Source: Candidatus Cryptobacteroides onthequi (GTDB lineage: Bacteria; Bacteroidota; Bacteroidia; Bacteroidales; UBA932). From it: a DNA stretch of 64,000 nucleotides. Positions 40,368-47,808 of the stretch are shown here, one piece after another. Position numbers and translations under genes: made by a program. Each line of letters begins with the position of its first letter. The first letter of the stretch is position 1. The stretch covers positions 1 to 64,000 of the forward strand of contig JAGHSA010000022.1 of NCBI GenBank assembly GCA_018066125.1, given 5' to 3'. The notes under the pieces are model-generated. The model saw nothing but the letters and a program-made list of their open reading frames with translations. It was not told the origin of the DNA and did no database searches.

Positions 40368-42833
40368 TTACAAAAGGATGTCTTTGAGCACTCCGCTGGC
40401 GGTCTGCAGTGCACCGGCTCCGGCACCCTGAATCACGAGCGGTGACGGATAGTAGTCGGTGGTGATGATGGCAGCGTTGTCTGAGCCCATGAGGTTGTAC
40501 AGGGCATTTTCAGGGCCCACCTCGCAGAGACCGATGGCGGCGTCGGTGCCGTCGAGGGATGCCACGAAACGGAGGCGCCTGCCTCTGGATGCCGCAGACT
40601 CGAAGAGGCCGCGGAAATAGTCCTCGTTGTCGGAGAGCTTCTGGAAAAAGGCCTCCACATCACCCTCGAAGTACTCTGGGCCGAGGATAGGGTTTATCTT
40701 CACGTCTGACTCCTCGATCCTGAGGCCGGACTCACGGCTGAGGATGACAAGCTTGCGGAGCACGTCCTTGCCGCTGAGGTCGATGCGCGGATCCGGCTCG
40801 GAATAGCCCTTCTGCTGGGCGAGACGGACCACCTCCGAGAATGTAGGACCCTCTGCACCCTTATAGGTGCTGAAAATGAAATTCAGGGTGCCGGAAAGCA
40901 CGGCCTGCACCTTGTGGATAGGGTCGCCGCTGTTGGTGCATCGCGCCACAGACTCAAGTACCGGGAGGGCAGCTCCCACTGTGGTTCCGTAACGGTAGCG
41001 GCAGTGGTGCGCGAGCGCGGTCTCATTGAGCTTGAGGTACTGAGGATATGGAGCCGCGAGAGGTATCTTGTTGCAGGCCACCACATGGTAGCCGCGTGCG
41101 AAGAGGTCGAGATAGCGGCACGCCATCTCGCCGTTGGCTGTACAGTCCACAAAGACTGAATCCTCCTGCGTGAGGTGGCCGAGAAGCTCGAAGTACTTGC
41201 CCTCGGAGGCATCCTCACCCTGAGCGAGGCGTTCCTTGAGGTTCTCGAGCTTGAGACCGTCGATGTCGAAGAGATATCTGCGGCTGTTGGCCAGACCGCA
41301 GACACGTATGCGCTTTCCGGTACGGGCGGCGATGTTGTCGCCGTTCTCGGCGATGATGTCGAGAAGCGCCTTGCCCACGGTGCCGTAACCGGCTACATAG
41401 ATGTTGATGATCTTCTCTGTCGCATCATCGAAGAACTCGTCATGCACATATCTCAGGGCCTTGTCCACAAGAGATGAAGGCACGATGACGGAAATGTTGC
41501 GCTCTGACGATCCCTGGGCGGTGGCACGTACCGGGATGGCGTGCTTTCCGAGTGCGGTCAGCATGCGTCCGGTGGCTCCGCTCTGGGTGAGCACGTCATC
41601 GCCCACGAGGCAGATGATGGAGAAACCGGTCTCGACCTTCAGAGGGTTGAGCTTGCCGAGCGAGATCTCATATGCGAAGCAGTCGTCCGCTGCCTTCTTG
41701 GCCTTGATGGCATCCTTCTCCGACACCGCGATGCACATGGTGTGCACGGACGATGCCTGGGTGATGAGGATGATATTGATATCGTTGCGGCTGAGCGCAT
41801 CGAAGAGACGGCTGGAGAAGCCCGGGATGCCGACCATGCCGCTTCCTTCAAGGGAGATGAGTGCGATGTTGTCGGAGTTCGACAGGCCGATCACATTACC
41901 GGAACTGCGTGGAGGGTTCTGCTCGATCAGGGTACCCGGTGCATCAGGATTGAAGGTATTCTTCACCCTGATAGGGATTCCCTCGGATACGACAGGCTGG
42001 ATGGTCGGAGGATAGATGACCTTTGCGCCGAAATGAGAGAGCTCCAGAGCTGCTCTGTACGATATGTGCTCGATTGTGAGCGCATTTGGAACCACCTTCG
42101 GATTGGATGTCATCATACCGGTCACGTCAGTCCAGATCTCGAGAGTGCGGGCCTTGGTGCAGACCGCCGCAATGGATGCGGTATAGTCGGAACCGCCGCG
42201 GCCGAGGGTCGTGGTATGCCCCTGTGAATCGGATGCGATGAAACCCTGGATGATGAAGAGCGAAGTGAGATCGTTCTTCTCGAGCATATCCCTGAAATTG
42301 GCGCGGGTCTTGTCCATATCGACAACGTTCTTGGTGAACTCGTTGTCCTGGGTTCTGTCCTTGTTGGGGTCGGTCTTCACGATAGTGCGCGAATCAACCC
42401 ACTTGCATGATATTCCGAGAGACTTGAATCTCGCCTGGATGATCCTCGTGCTGAGGAGCTCGCCATAGCTCTGGATGGCGTCGAGACTGGAGGAGCTGAG
42501 CTCGCCCACCAGATACACACCGTACACGATGGCTTTGAGCGACTCGAACTGGCCGTCGCAGACTTCTGTCGCAGCATCCCTTCCCGATTCAGGGACAAGC
42601 TCTGCTATGATGCCGTGATGACGCTCCTGGAGTGCATCCAGAAGCGACTTGTATGATTCGTCGCGTGATGCCGCCCTCTTGCCGATCTCGATGAGAGTAT
42701 CGGTGCACTTGCTGATGGCCGAGCAGACAAGAATGGTCCTGTCCTTCTCGAGAGCCTTCACTACGATGTCCACAACCTTGGACATGTTCTCTGCCGAGGC
42801 AACCGATGTGCCTCCGAATTTGAGTACCTGCAT
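40368..42833 (-). CDS. thrA: bifunctional aspartate kinase/homoserine dehydrogenase
   Basis: This 821-residue fusion catalyses the first and third steps of the common aspartate pathway. The aspartokinase part (1 to about 300) starts KFGGTSVASAENM and includes GRGGSDYTA. Two ACT regulatory domains lie at about 310-460 (LEGSGMVGIPGFSSRLF, VRATAQGSSERNISVIV). The homoserine dehydrogenase part runs from about 465 (VAGYGTVGKALLDII) to the end, with the family's AVLSGTLNFIFS. End-product feedback through the ACT domains is expected. It starts 3 nt after metX. Confidence 0.96.
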   Translation of the reverse strand: MQVLKFGGTSVASAENMSKVVDIVVKALEKDRTILVCSAISKCTDTLIEIGKRAASRDESYKSLLDALQERHHGIIAELVPESGRDAATEVCDGQFESLKAIVYGVYLVGELSSSSLDAIQSYGELLSTRIIQARFKSLGISCKWVDSRTIVKTDPNKDRTQDNEFTKNVVDMDKTRANFRDMLEKNDLTSLFIIQGFIASDSQGHTTTLGRGGSDYTASIAAVCTKARTLEIWTDVTGMMTSNPKVVPNALTIEHISYRAALELSHFGAKVIYPPTIQPVVSEGIPIRVKNTFNPDAPGTLIEQNPPRSSGNVIGLSNSDNIALISLEGSGMVGIPGFSSRLFDALSRNDINIILITQASSVHTMCIAVSEKDAIKAKKAADDCFAYEISLGKLNPLKVETGFSIICLVGDDVLTQSGATGRMLTALGKHAIPVRATAQGSSERNISVIVPSSLVDKALRYVHDEFFDDATEKIINIYVAGYGTVGKALLDIIAENGDNIAARTGKRIRVCGLANSRRYLFDIDGLKLENLKERLAQGEDASEGKYFELLGHLTQEDSVFVDCTANGEMACRYLDLFARGYHVVACNKIPLAAPYPQYLKLNETALAHHCRYRYGTTVGAALPVLESVARCTNSGDPIHKVQAVLSGTLNFIFSTYKGAEGPTFSEVVRLAQQKGYSEPDPRIDLSGKDVLRKLVILSRESGLRIEESDVKINPILGPEYFEGDVEAFFQKLSDNEDYFRGLFESAASRGRRLRFVASLDGTDAAIGLCEVGPENALYNLMGSDNAAIITTDYYPSPLVIQGAGAGALQTASGVLKDILL

Positions 42834-42836
42834 ATG

Positions 42837-43850
42837 TTAGAGAAGCGGTTTTATTATTTCTGTAAGCTGTTCTGTCTCGAGGAGGAATCCGTCATGTCCG
42901 AATGCCGAACTGATGACATGGAACTTCGCCCCCGGAATGGCCTTCGCGATGTCCTCCATTTCCTTCGGAGGGAAAAGGCCGTCGCTGTCGACAGCCACCA
43001 CATCGGTGAGTGCCTTGATGGTGCCCAGTGCGGCATCGACGCCACCGCGCTTGCGGCCTACATTATGGCTGTCGAGACTCCACGCGAGATACCAGTACGA
43101 ATAGGCATCAAACCTTTTCACAAGTTTCTCGCCCTGGTAGCGCTCATACGAAGCCACCCTGCTGGAGAAGAGAGTGTCCGGATCGGTCTCGAACTGTGTC
43201 CTGTTGTAGCCCTCGGCCGAGCGGTAGGTGATCAGCGCCTGTGCTCTGGCACACTTGAGTCCTTCCCTTCCGCCTTCCAGGCTCTCGCATGCGCGGAATG
43301 TAGGATCCGCCTCGAGCGCCATCCTCTGAGCCTCGGCACCGGCGCCGAGCCACGGAGTCTCCCTGGAAGCAGTGGCTATGAATATCGCCCTCTTGAACAC
43401 ATCAGGCTCCATCACTGCCCACTCGATGGCCTGAAAGCCTCCGATAGAGCTTCCCACAAGCAGATCCACCTGATCGATGCCCAGATGCCTGCGCACTATG
43501 ATGGACGCCTTGATCATGTCACGGACGGTAACCTTCGGGAAATCGAAGAAAAACGGCTTTCCGGTATCGGGATTGATACTTGACGGGCCGCTGGATCCAT
43601 ATGGAGAACCGAGCATGTTTACACAGACAATAAAGTACTTGTCGGTGTCGAAAAGCTTGCCTGGTCCCACAAGCTGAGGCCACCAGTCTTCCGCGTCGGA
43701 ATTGGCGGTCAGCGCATGGCATATCCACAGCACTTTCTCCCCTTTGGTATATGTGTGTCCGGAGGTGTGATAGGCTATCTCTATGGAGTCAAGCCTGCCT
43801 CCGGCCTCGAAGACGAACTCTTCTTCTGTCTTTATCGTGAACTTTTGCAT
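42837..43850 (-). CDS. metX: homoserine O-acetyltransferase
   Basis: MetX acetylates homoserine, committing it to methionine. The 337-residue alpha/beta-hydrolase shows the nucleophile elbow GSSIGG (Ser135), NMLGSPYGSSGP, YAYWYLAW-type sequence, Asp in DSDGLFPP and His in SAFGHDGFLLE, the expected triad. It is the first gene of a six-gene operon. Its start codon sits within a 12-nt segment complementary to an upstream leader reading frame, and a small GGCGG/CCGCC hairpin lies just ahead, so its translation is probably controlled. Confidence 0.94.
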   Translation of the reverse strand: MQKFTIKTEEEFVFEAGGRLDSIEIAYHTSGHTYTKGEKVLWICHALTANSDAEDWWPQLVGPGKLFDTDKYFIVCVNMLGSPYGSSGPSSINPDTGKPFFFDFPKVTVRDMIKASIIVRRHLGIDQVDLLVGSSIGGFQAIEWAVMEPDVFKRAIFIATASRETPWLGAGAEAQRMALEADPTFRACESLEGGREGLKCARAQALITYRSAEGYNRTQFETDPDTLFSSRVASYERYQGEKLVKRFDAYSYWYLAWSLDSHNVGRKRGGVDAALGTIKALTDVVAVDSDGLFPPKEMEDIAKAIPGAKFHVISSAFGHDGFLLETEQLTEIIKPLL

Positions 43851-43994
43851 ATCAATGATTGGAAATATGGCGGAACATACCGCCCGATGTCTTTTGTGAA
43901 GTTTATGAGAAGTGCCTCCGGAACGATACGCTCACTGCAAGGCGGATGATAGGATGCATCTTAGCGATGCATTCGCTTGGACATCATTGATATG
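43848..43994 (-). promoter_or_regulatory. putative translational attenuator of metX
   Basis: The arms 43983-43994 and 43848-43859 form a perfect 12-bp inverted repeat; in the mRNA the second arm contains the metX start codon. Between them lie the leader-peptide hairpin (43954-43972), a CCGCC segment (43945-43941, minus strand) and the GGCGG/CCGCC hairpin (43884-43869). CCGCC at 43945-43941 could compete for GGCGG, giving alternative folds. I find no T-run terminator, which favours control of translation over transcription. Confidence 0.6.
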
Positions 43995-44011
43995 TGCTTG
44001 GATTTCCTCAT
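43961..44011 (-). CDS. putative Met-rich leader peptide of the metX operon
   Basis: A 16-codon frame (MRKSKHISMMSKRMHR) begins about 16 nt after the predicted transcription start and ends 110 nt before metX. It has three internal Met codons (9, 10 and 14) and three Lys codons. Codons 6-10 (43994-43983) are perfectly complementary over 12 nt to the metX start region (43859-43848), including its AUG. The stop codon lies in the loop of a 7-bp hairpin (ATGCATC/GATGCAT, 43954-43972). This fits control by ribosome stalling when methionyl-tRNA is short; the mechanism is my inference. Confidence 0.6.
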   Translation of the reverse strand: MRKSKHISMMSKRMHR

Positions 44012-44033
44012 AACGTTCACAAAAATAACAACT

Positions 44034-44041
44034 CAAAGGTA
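44034..44041 (-). promoter_or_regulatory. -7 element of the metX operon
   Basis: The minus strand reads TACCTTTG, 22 nt ahead of the leader-peptide ATG, so transcription should start near 44027. A -33 TTTG is not seen at the usual distance. Confidence 0.5.
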
Positions 44042-44071
44042 CATTTCCAAAATTTTTTAATATTACACGAA

Positions 44072-44097
44072 AACTGCCGGCACAAAGGCCGGCAGTT
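44072..44097 (-). terminator. terminator after apt
   Basis: A perfect 10-bp stem (AACTGCCGGC/GCCGGCAGTT) with a 6-nt loop is followed on the minus strand by TTTT. It separates apt from the metX operon promoter. Confidence 0.75.
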
Positions 44098-44139
44098 CAT
44101 CGGAATCATCCTGAAGACGGTATGTGAATGTATCTGGAA

Positions 44140-44715
44140 TCAGACTTTGATGATGCTCCTGACAGGGGCTATCTGGGAGAGCATCTCTGCCGCTCCGGGT
44201 ATCTCGGAAGCAAGTTCCACGATGAAGACGAATTCCTTGACCTTCACCTGGTATGTCTTGCCGTCCACAGTCACCTTCTCACTGTTCAGTGCCTCTGCGA
44301 TGCCCTTGGCGGTACCGCCGGTCGCGAGGATGTCGTCGAGGATAGAGACATACATGATATCTCCATCAGGCACACCGGCTGCGATGTCGGAAAGTCTGTA
44401 ATACACATGATCCTTGCCATATTCCTTGGTGATGGCCACATCGTGGAGGTCGTCACCTGAGAAAGGAAGCTTGCCCTTCTTGCGGATGGCGATCACATTC
44501 GCCACATTCTCGGTCTCGGTGAGAAGCGGTGCTGCGAAAAGGAAGCCTCTGGCCTCGACAGTCGCCACATTCGGGCAAGTCAGGGCATCGGCAATATCAT
44601 TGACAATAGACTTGAACGCCTCTCTGTTCTGGAGCAGAGGCATGATGTCTATGAAATCGATTCCCGGGATAGGGAAATCAGGATAGTGCTTGAGTATAGT
44701 GTCGTACTTTCCCAT
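44140..44715 (-). CDS. apt: adenine phosphoribosyltransferase
   Basis: Apt salvages adenine to AMP using PRPP. From ATG 44715 (MGKYDTILKHYPDFPIPGI) it has 191 residues with the family's start, EARGFLFAAPL and the PRPP loop VSILDDILATGGTAKG. The N-terminal PDFPIPGIDFIDIMPLL block is diagnostic. The frame is open upstream into the aminotransferase gene, but those extra codons are antisense-like noise. The gene follows the aminotransferase by 10 bp and probably shares its transcript. Confidence 0.95.
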   Translation of the reverse strand: MGKYDTILKHYPDFPIPGIDFIDIMPLLQNREAFKSIVNDIADALTCPNVATVEARGFLFAAPLLTETENVANVIAIRKKGKLPFSGDDLHDVAITKEYGKDHVYYRLSDIAAGVPDGDIMYVSILDDILATGGTAKGIAEALNSEKVTVDGKTYQVKVKEFVFIVELASEIPGAAEMLSQIAPVRSIIKV

Positions 44716-44725
44716 GGCTGCAAAA

Positions 44726-45934
44726 TCATATAGTTCTTCCAGGATATGCCTTAAGGCCTTCTGCAAGGATGGTGAGTGCCTTTCTGAGCTCAGGGACCTC
44801 AAGCACGTAGGCGATGCGCACCTGATGCTTGCCGGCATCCGGAGTCCTGTAGAATGAAGCCACCGGTGTGGTCATGGTAGTAGCTCCGTCAAGTCTGAAG
44901 TCTGTCAGCATCCAGCGGCAGAATGATTCGGCATCATCAACAGGCAGTTCTGCGATGGTATAGAATGCTCCGAGAGGTGTAGGCGCGAAAACGCCCGGCA
45001 TTGCGTTGAGCATCTCGATGGCGCAGTCACGGCGTGCGATGTATTCAGCCTTGACTTCATCGAAGTACTCCTGAGGGGTGTCAAGGGCACCGATGGCTGC
45101 ATACTGGCCGAGAACCGGAGGACACAGACGTGACTGTCCGAACTTGAGAGCGGCTGCCATCACATCCTTGTTGTGTGAGGCGATGCATCCGATACGTGCA
45201 CCGCAGAGGTTGTATCTCTTGGAAACAGAGTCTACGAGGATCACATTCTGCTCGAGGCCTGGGATGTTCATGGCTGAGAAATGAGGCTCGTCTGTGTAGC
45301 AGAACTCACGGTAGACCTCATCTGAGATGAGGAAAAGGTCATGCTTCTTGCAGAACTCGCCGAGAGCGAGCATCTCTTCCTTTGAGAAGAGCTTTCCGCT
45401 AGGGTTGCAAGGGTTGCTGATGAGAACCGCCTTTGTCTTCGGAGTCACGACCTTCTCGAACTCATCGATGGATGAGAGCTTGAACCCCTCCTTGATGTCG
45501 GTATGGATGGCCTTCAGGGTGATTCCGTTGAGGACCGCAAAGGTGTTGTAGTTTGTATAGTAAGGCTCGATGACGATGATCTCGTCGCCCTTGTCGGCAG
45601 CGATCTGCATAGCTACTGCGAAAGCCTCGCTTCCCGCAACCTCCACCATGATCTCAGACGGCTCGAGGTCAATGCCGATCTTGCGGTAGTACTTCTCGAT
45701 GAGACCTGTCCTGAGCTCAGCAAAGCCGAGAGAATTGGTGTACGAGATATGATCGAGTGTGCGGCACTTGTCAGCGACATAGTCAAGGGCACATCTTGGA
45801 GACTTGATGTCAGGTGCACCTACATTGAGGTGGTACACTTTGGTTCCTGATGCCTTTGCCGCGTCAGCGAGAGGGACGAACTTCCTGATGGCCGAAGCCG
45901 GCATGGTCGATGCTTTACTTGAAATTGATGGCAT
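44726..45934 (-). CDS. class I/II PLP-dependent aminotransferase (AspC-like)
   Basis: The 402-residue protein is a fold type I aminotransferase. It shows LNVGAPDIKSP at the N-terminus, YTNSLGFAELR, SNPCNPSGKLFSKEEM, DEVYREFCY and the PLP-lysine motif DSVSKRYNLCGARIG (about 230-245), with a conserved Arg near the C-terminus (HQVRIAYVLE). It belongs to the aspartate aminotransferase-like group, but the amino-acid substrate is not fixed by these motifs. Its promoter element overlaps the end of the WecG-like gene. Confidence 0.9.
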   Translation of the reverse strand: MPSISSKASTMPASAIRKFVPLADAAKASGTKVYHLNVGAPDIKSPRCALDYVADKCRTLDHISYTNSLGFAELRTGLIEKYYRKIGIDLEPSEIMVEVAGSEAFAVAMQIAADKGDEIIVIEPYYTNYNTFAVLNGITLKAIHTDIKEGFKLSSIDEFEKVVTPKTKAVLISNPCNPSGKLFSKEEMLALGEFCKKHDLFLISDEVYREFCYTDEPHFSAMNIPGLEQNVILVDSVSKRYNLCGARIGCIASHNKDVMAAALKFGQSRLCPPVLGQYAAIGALDTPQEYFDEVKAEYIARRDCAIEMLNAMPGVFAPTPLGAFYTIAELPVDDAESFCRWMLTDFRLDGATTMTTPVASFYRTPDAGKHQVRIAYVLEVPELRKALTILAEGLKAYPGRTI

Positions 45935-45959
45935 TGTAAATCGTTTTAACTTAATCCCA

Positions 45960-45967
45960 CAAATTTA
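45960..45967 (-). promoter_or_regulatory. -7 element before the aminotransferase-apt pair
   Basis: The minus strand reads TAAATTTG, 25 nt ahead of the aminotransferase start, overlapping the last codon of the upstream gene. Confidence 0.45.
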
Positions 45968-46708
45968 ATCATTTTTCCGTGACTTGCGCTTCTCTTCACG
46001 AATGATTGAAGGAAGATTGAAAAGAATCTCCCTGACTCTCCTCCACTGCTTCCCGGGCTCGGAAAACAGGCGGTAGACAAACTCCAGATGGTTCCTCACC
46101 ATCCATTTCGGGGCACGCTTCTCCCCCACACCGCTGAAGAACTTGAACACAGCCCCCACTCCGACCATCACTCCCCTGTCCAGCAGCGGCTCGAGCCTCT
46201 GCATGAAAAGCTCCTGCTTCGGGGCACCGAGGGCGACCCATATGACGTCCGCCCCGTCACCGTTGATCAGGTCTGCAATGGACTGGTAGCCGAAGTCCTC
46301 GACCGCGCAGAACGGAAGAGAGATGAACTTCATCCCCGCAATCGACGGGTCACGCCTGAGCAGATAGGTCCTGAGCGCCTCCAGAGTGGCACTGTCCGTC
46401 CCCAGAAAGATCTGGCGGTATTTCCTCATTCCGGTCACCTCCGCAAAGATATGGCTGCCGCAATACTGCTCCGGCCGGAAGCCGTATATGCGGTCCAGGT
46501 ACAGGGGCACCCAGCTGCTGTCACAGATGGAAAACATCGCTCCCGCAACGGTATGGCGGTACTCCGTGTCGCGGTGCACCATCTGCAGGATGTTCCCGTC
46601 CGCCACGCATATGTACCCCGGCCGTCCTGACCTCACGCGCTCATCCAGACGCTTCTTCACAGTCGGGATGTCGAACTCGTAGTTTATGTTGAAGTATTCC
46701 TGATTCAT
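45965..46708 (-). CDS. WecG/TagA/CpsF-family glycosyltransferase
   Basis: From ATG 46708 the protein has 247 residues. It shows the family pattern: ICDSSWVPLYL (with the likely catalytic Asp), VIWVALGAPKQELFM, GVGAVFKFFSGVGEKRAPKWM and a C-terminal LEFVYRLFSEPGKQWRR. Characterised members add N-acetylmannosamine or its uronate to a lipid-linked GlcNAc made by WecA-type enzymes, so it could act right after the WecA-like protein of this operon. It overlaps the upstream GT4 gene by ATGA. It is the last gene of the glycan operon. Confidence 0.9.
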   Translation of the reverse strand: MNQEYFNINYEFDIPTVKKRLDERVRSGRPGYICVADGNILQMVHRDTEYRHTVAGAMFSICDSSWVPLYLDRIYGFRPEQYCGSHIFAEVTGMRKYRQIFLGTDSATLEALRTYLLRRDPSIAGMKFISLPFCAVEDFGYQSIADLINGDGADVIWVALGAPKQELFMQRLEPLLDRGVMVGVGAVFKFFSGVGEKRAPKWMVRNHLEFVYRLFSEPGKQWRRVREILFNLPSIIREEKRKSRKND

Positions 46709-47808
46709 CTTTCCAATGCTTTCCCGATACATTCACAGAAGCGGCGGATGAATGTGTCCTCCGTGAATTCCCCCTCATAGAGGGCACGGCCTCTCATTCC
46801 CATCCGTTTGCGCTCCTCAGGATGTCCAAGCATCCATTTCATCTTTTCCGCAAGGTCCTCCGGGTCACCCTGCGCGGTCATCAGACCGTTCACGCCGTCA
46901 TCGACCATATCGGACACGGCACCCTGGCAGGTAGTAAGCACCGGCATGCTGTGAGCCATGGCCTCAAGGACCACCAGCGGCTGGCAGTCATTCATTGTAG
47001 GGAGCACCAAAACACTTCCGGAGGACAGGAGCCTCTCCTTGGACATGCCATATACAGGACCTGCATACGCGACCGTCCCGTCAAGTCCGCGCGAACTTAT
47101 CTCCCCAGAAAGGCAGTCCGCATCGATTTCTGCCGACTCTGCCCCTGCAATCACACAGTTGCATGCCACACCTTCCGCTCTGAGAGAAGACAGAGCGTCC
47201 AGCAGGACAATCAGTCCTTTGGAAGCCAGAAGATTGGAAAGGAACACAAAGTCCGGTGCGGCCGGGTCGGACCGTACCTGACCGGACACCGGCACATCTA
47301 TCCCGTTCGGACATGTAAGCACCTGTTCCCTCGACACGATGGCGCTGACGTCATCATATAGCTTTTCGGACAGCAGCATCACCCTCGTGCCTCGGTAGAC
47401 CAGACGCATCAGCCAGCGGTAGAACGGGCGCCCCGAATAAAGGCTCATGCCCTTATTGTGGTGATGAAGGACCACATTGCGGCAGAAGAGCTTGCATAAG
47501 AGGACTGCCGGTGCATCCTTGAGAAAGCCCCTGCCATAGCAGGTGGCGGTCACATAGCAGCAGTCATACCGGTGCCCCAGAAGTCTGAGAAGCACGCGTC
47601 CGTAAACTGCCAGGACGGAGAATGCCTTCGCCAGTCCGAAACGGCTCACGTCCGAGAGCGACCTGGAAGTCGACAGGTTCACCCAATCCGCATCGAAAGT
47701 CCCGTTCACGACACTGCTGTCATGAATGCACTTCCCCATCATGGCAGCGCCATGAACCGGAGGAGGAAGAGTGGCCACGAATAAGACTTTTGGACGGCGT
47801 TCAGGCAT
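46705..47808 (-). CDS. family 4 glycosyltransferase
   Basis: This 367-residue GT-B protein has an N-terminal acceptor domain (KVLFVATLPPPVHGAAMMG) and a C-terminal donor domain with FLSNLLASKGLIVLLDAL and the GT4 E-x7-E-like region (PTMNDCQPLVVLEAMAHSMPVLTT). It is cytoplasmic, with no signal peptide. It is the sixth gene of the glycan operon and overlaps both neighbours by a few bases. The sugar it transfers is unknown. Confidence 0.88.
   Translation of the reverse strand: MPERRPKVLFVATLPPPVHGAAMMGKCIHDSSVVNGTFDADWVNLSTSRSLSDVSRFGLAKAFSVLAVYGRVLLRLLGHRYDCCYVTATCYGRGFLKDAPAVLLCKLFCRNVVLHHHNKGMSLYSGRPFYRWLMRLVYRGTRVMLLSEKLYDDVSAIVSREQVLTCPNGIDVPVSGQVRSDPAAPDFVFLSNLLASKGLIVLLDALSSLRAEGVACNCVIAGAESAEIDADCLSGEISSRGLDGTVAYAGPVYGMSKERLLSSGSVLVLPTMNDCQPLVVLEAMAHSMPVLTTCQGAVSDMVDDGVNGLMTAQGDPEDLAEKMKWMLGHPEERKRMGMRGRALYEGEFTEDTFIRRFCECIGKALER

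Noticed and set aside
43851..44030. SAM riboswitch ahead of metX
   Set aside because: I looked for SAM-I and SAM-II conserved blocks (for example GATGAAACC-type or pseudoknot cores) and found none; the leader frame and start-codon complementarity explain the region better.
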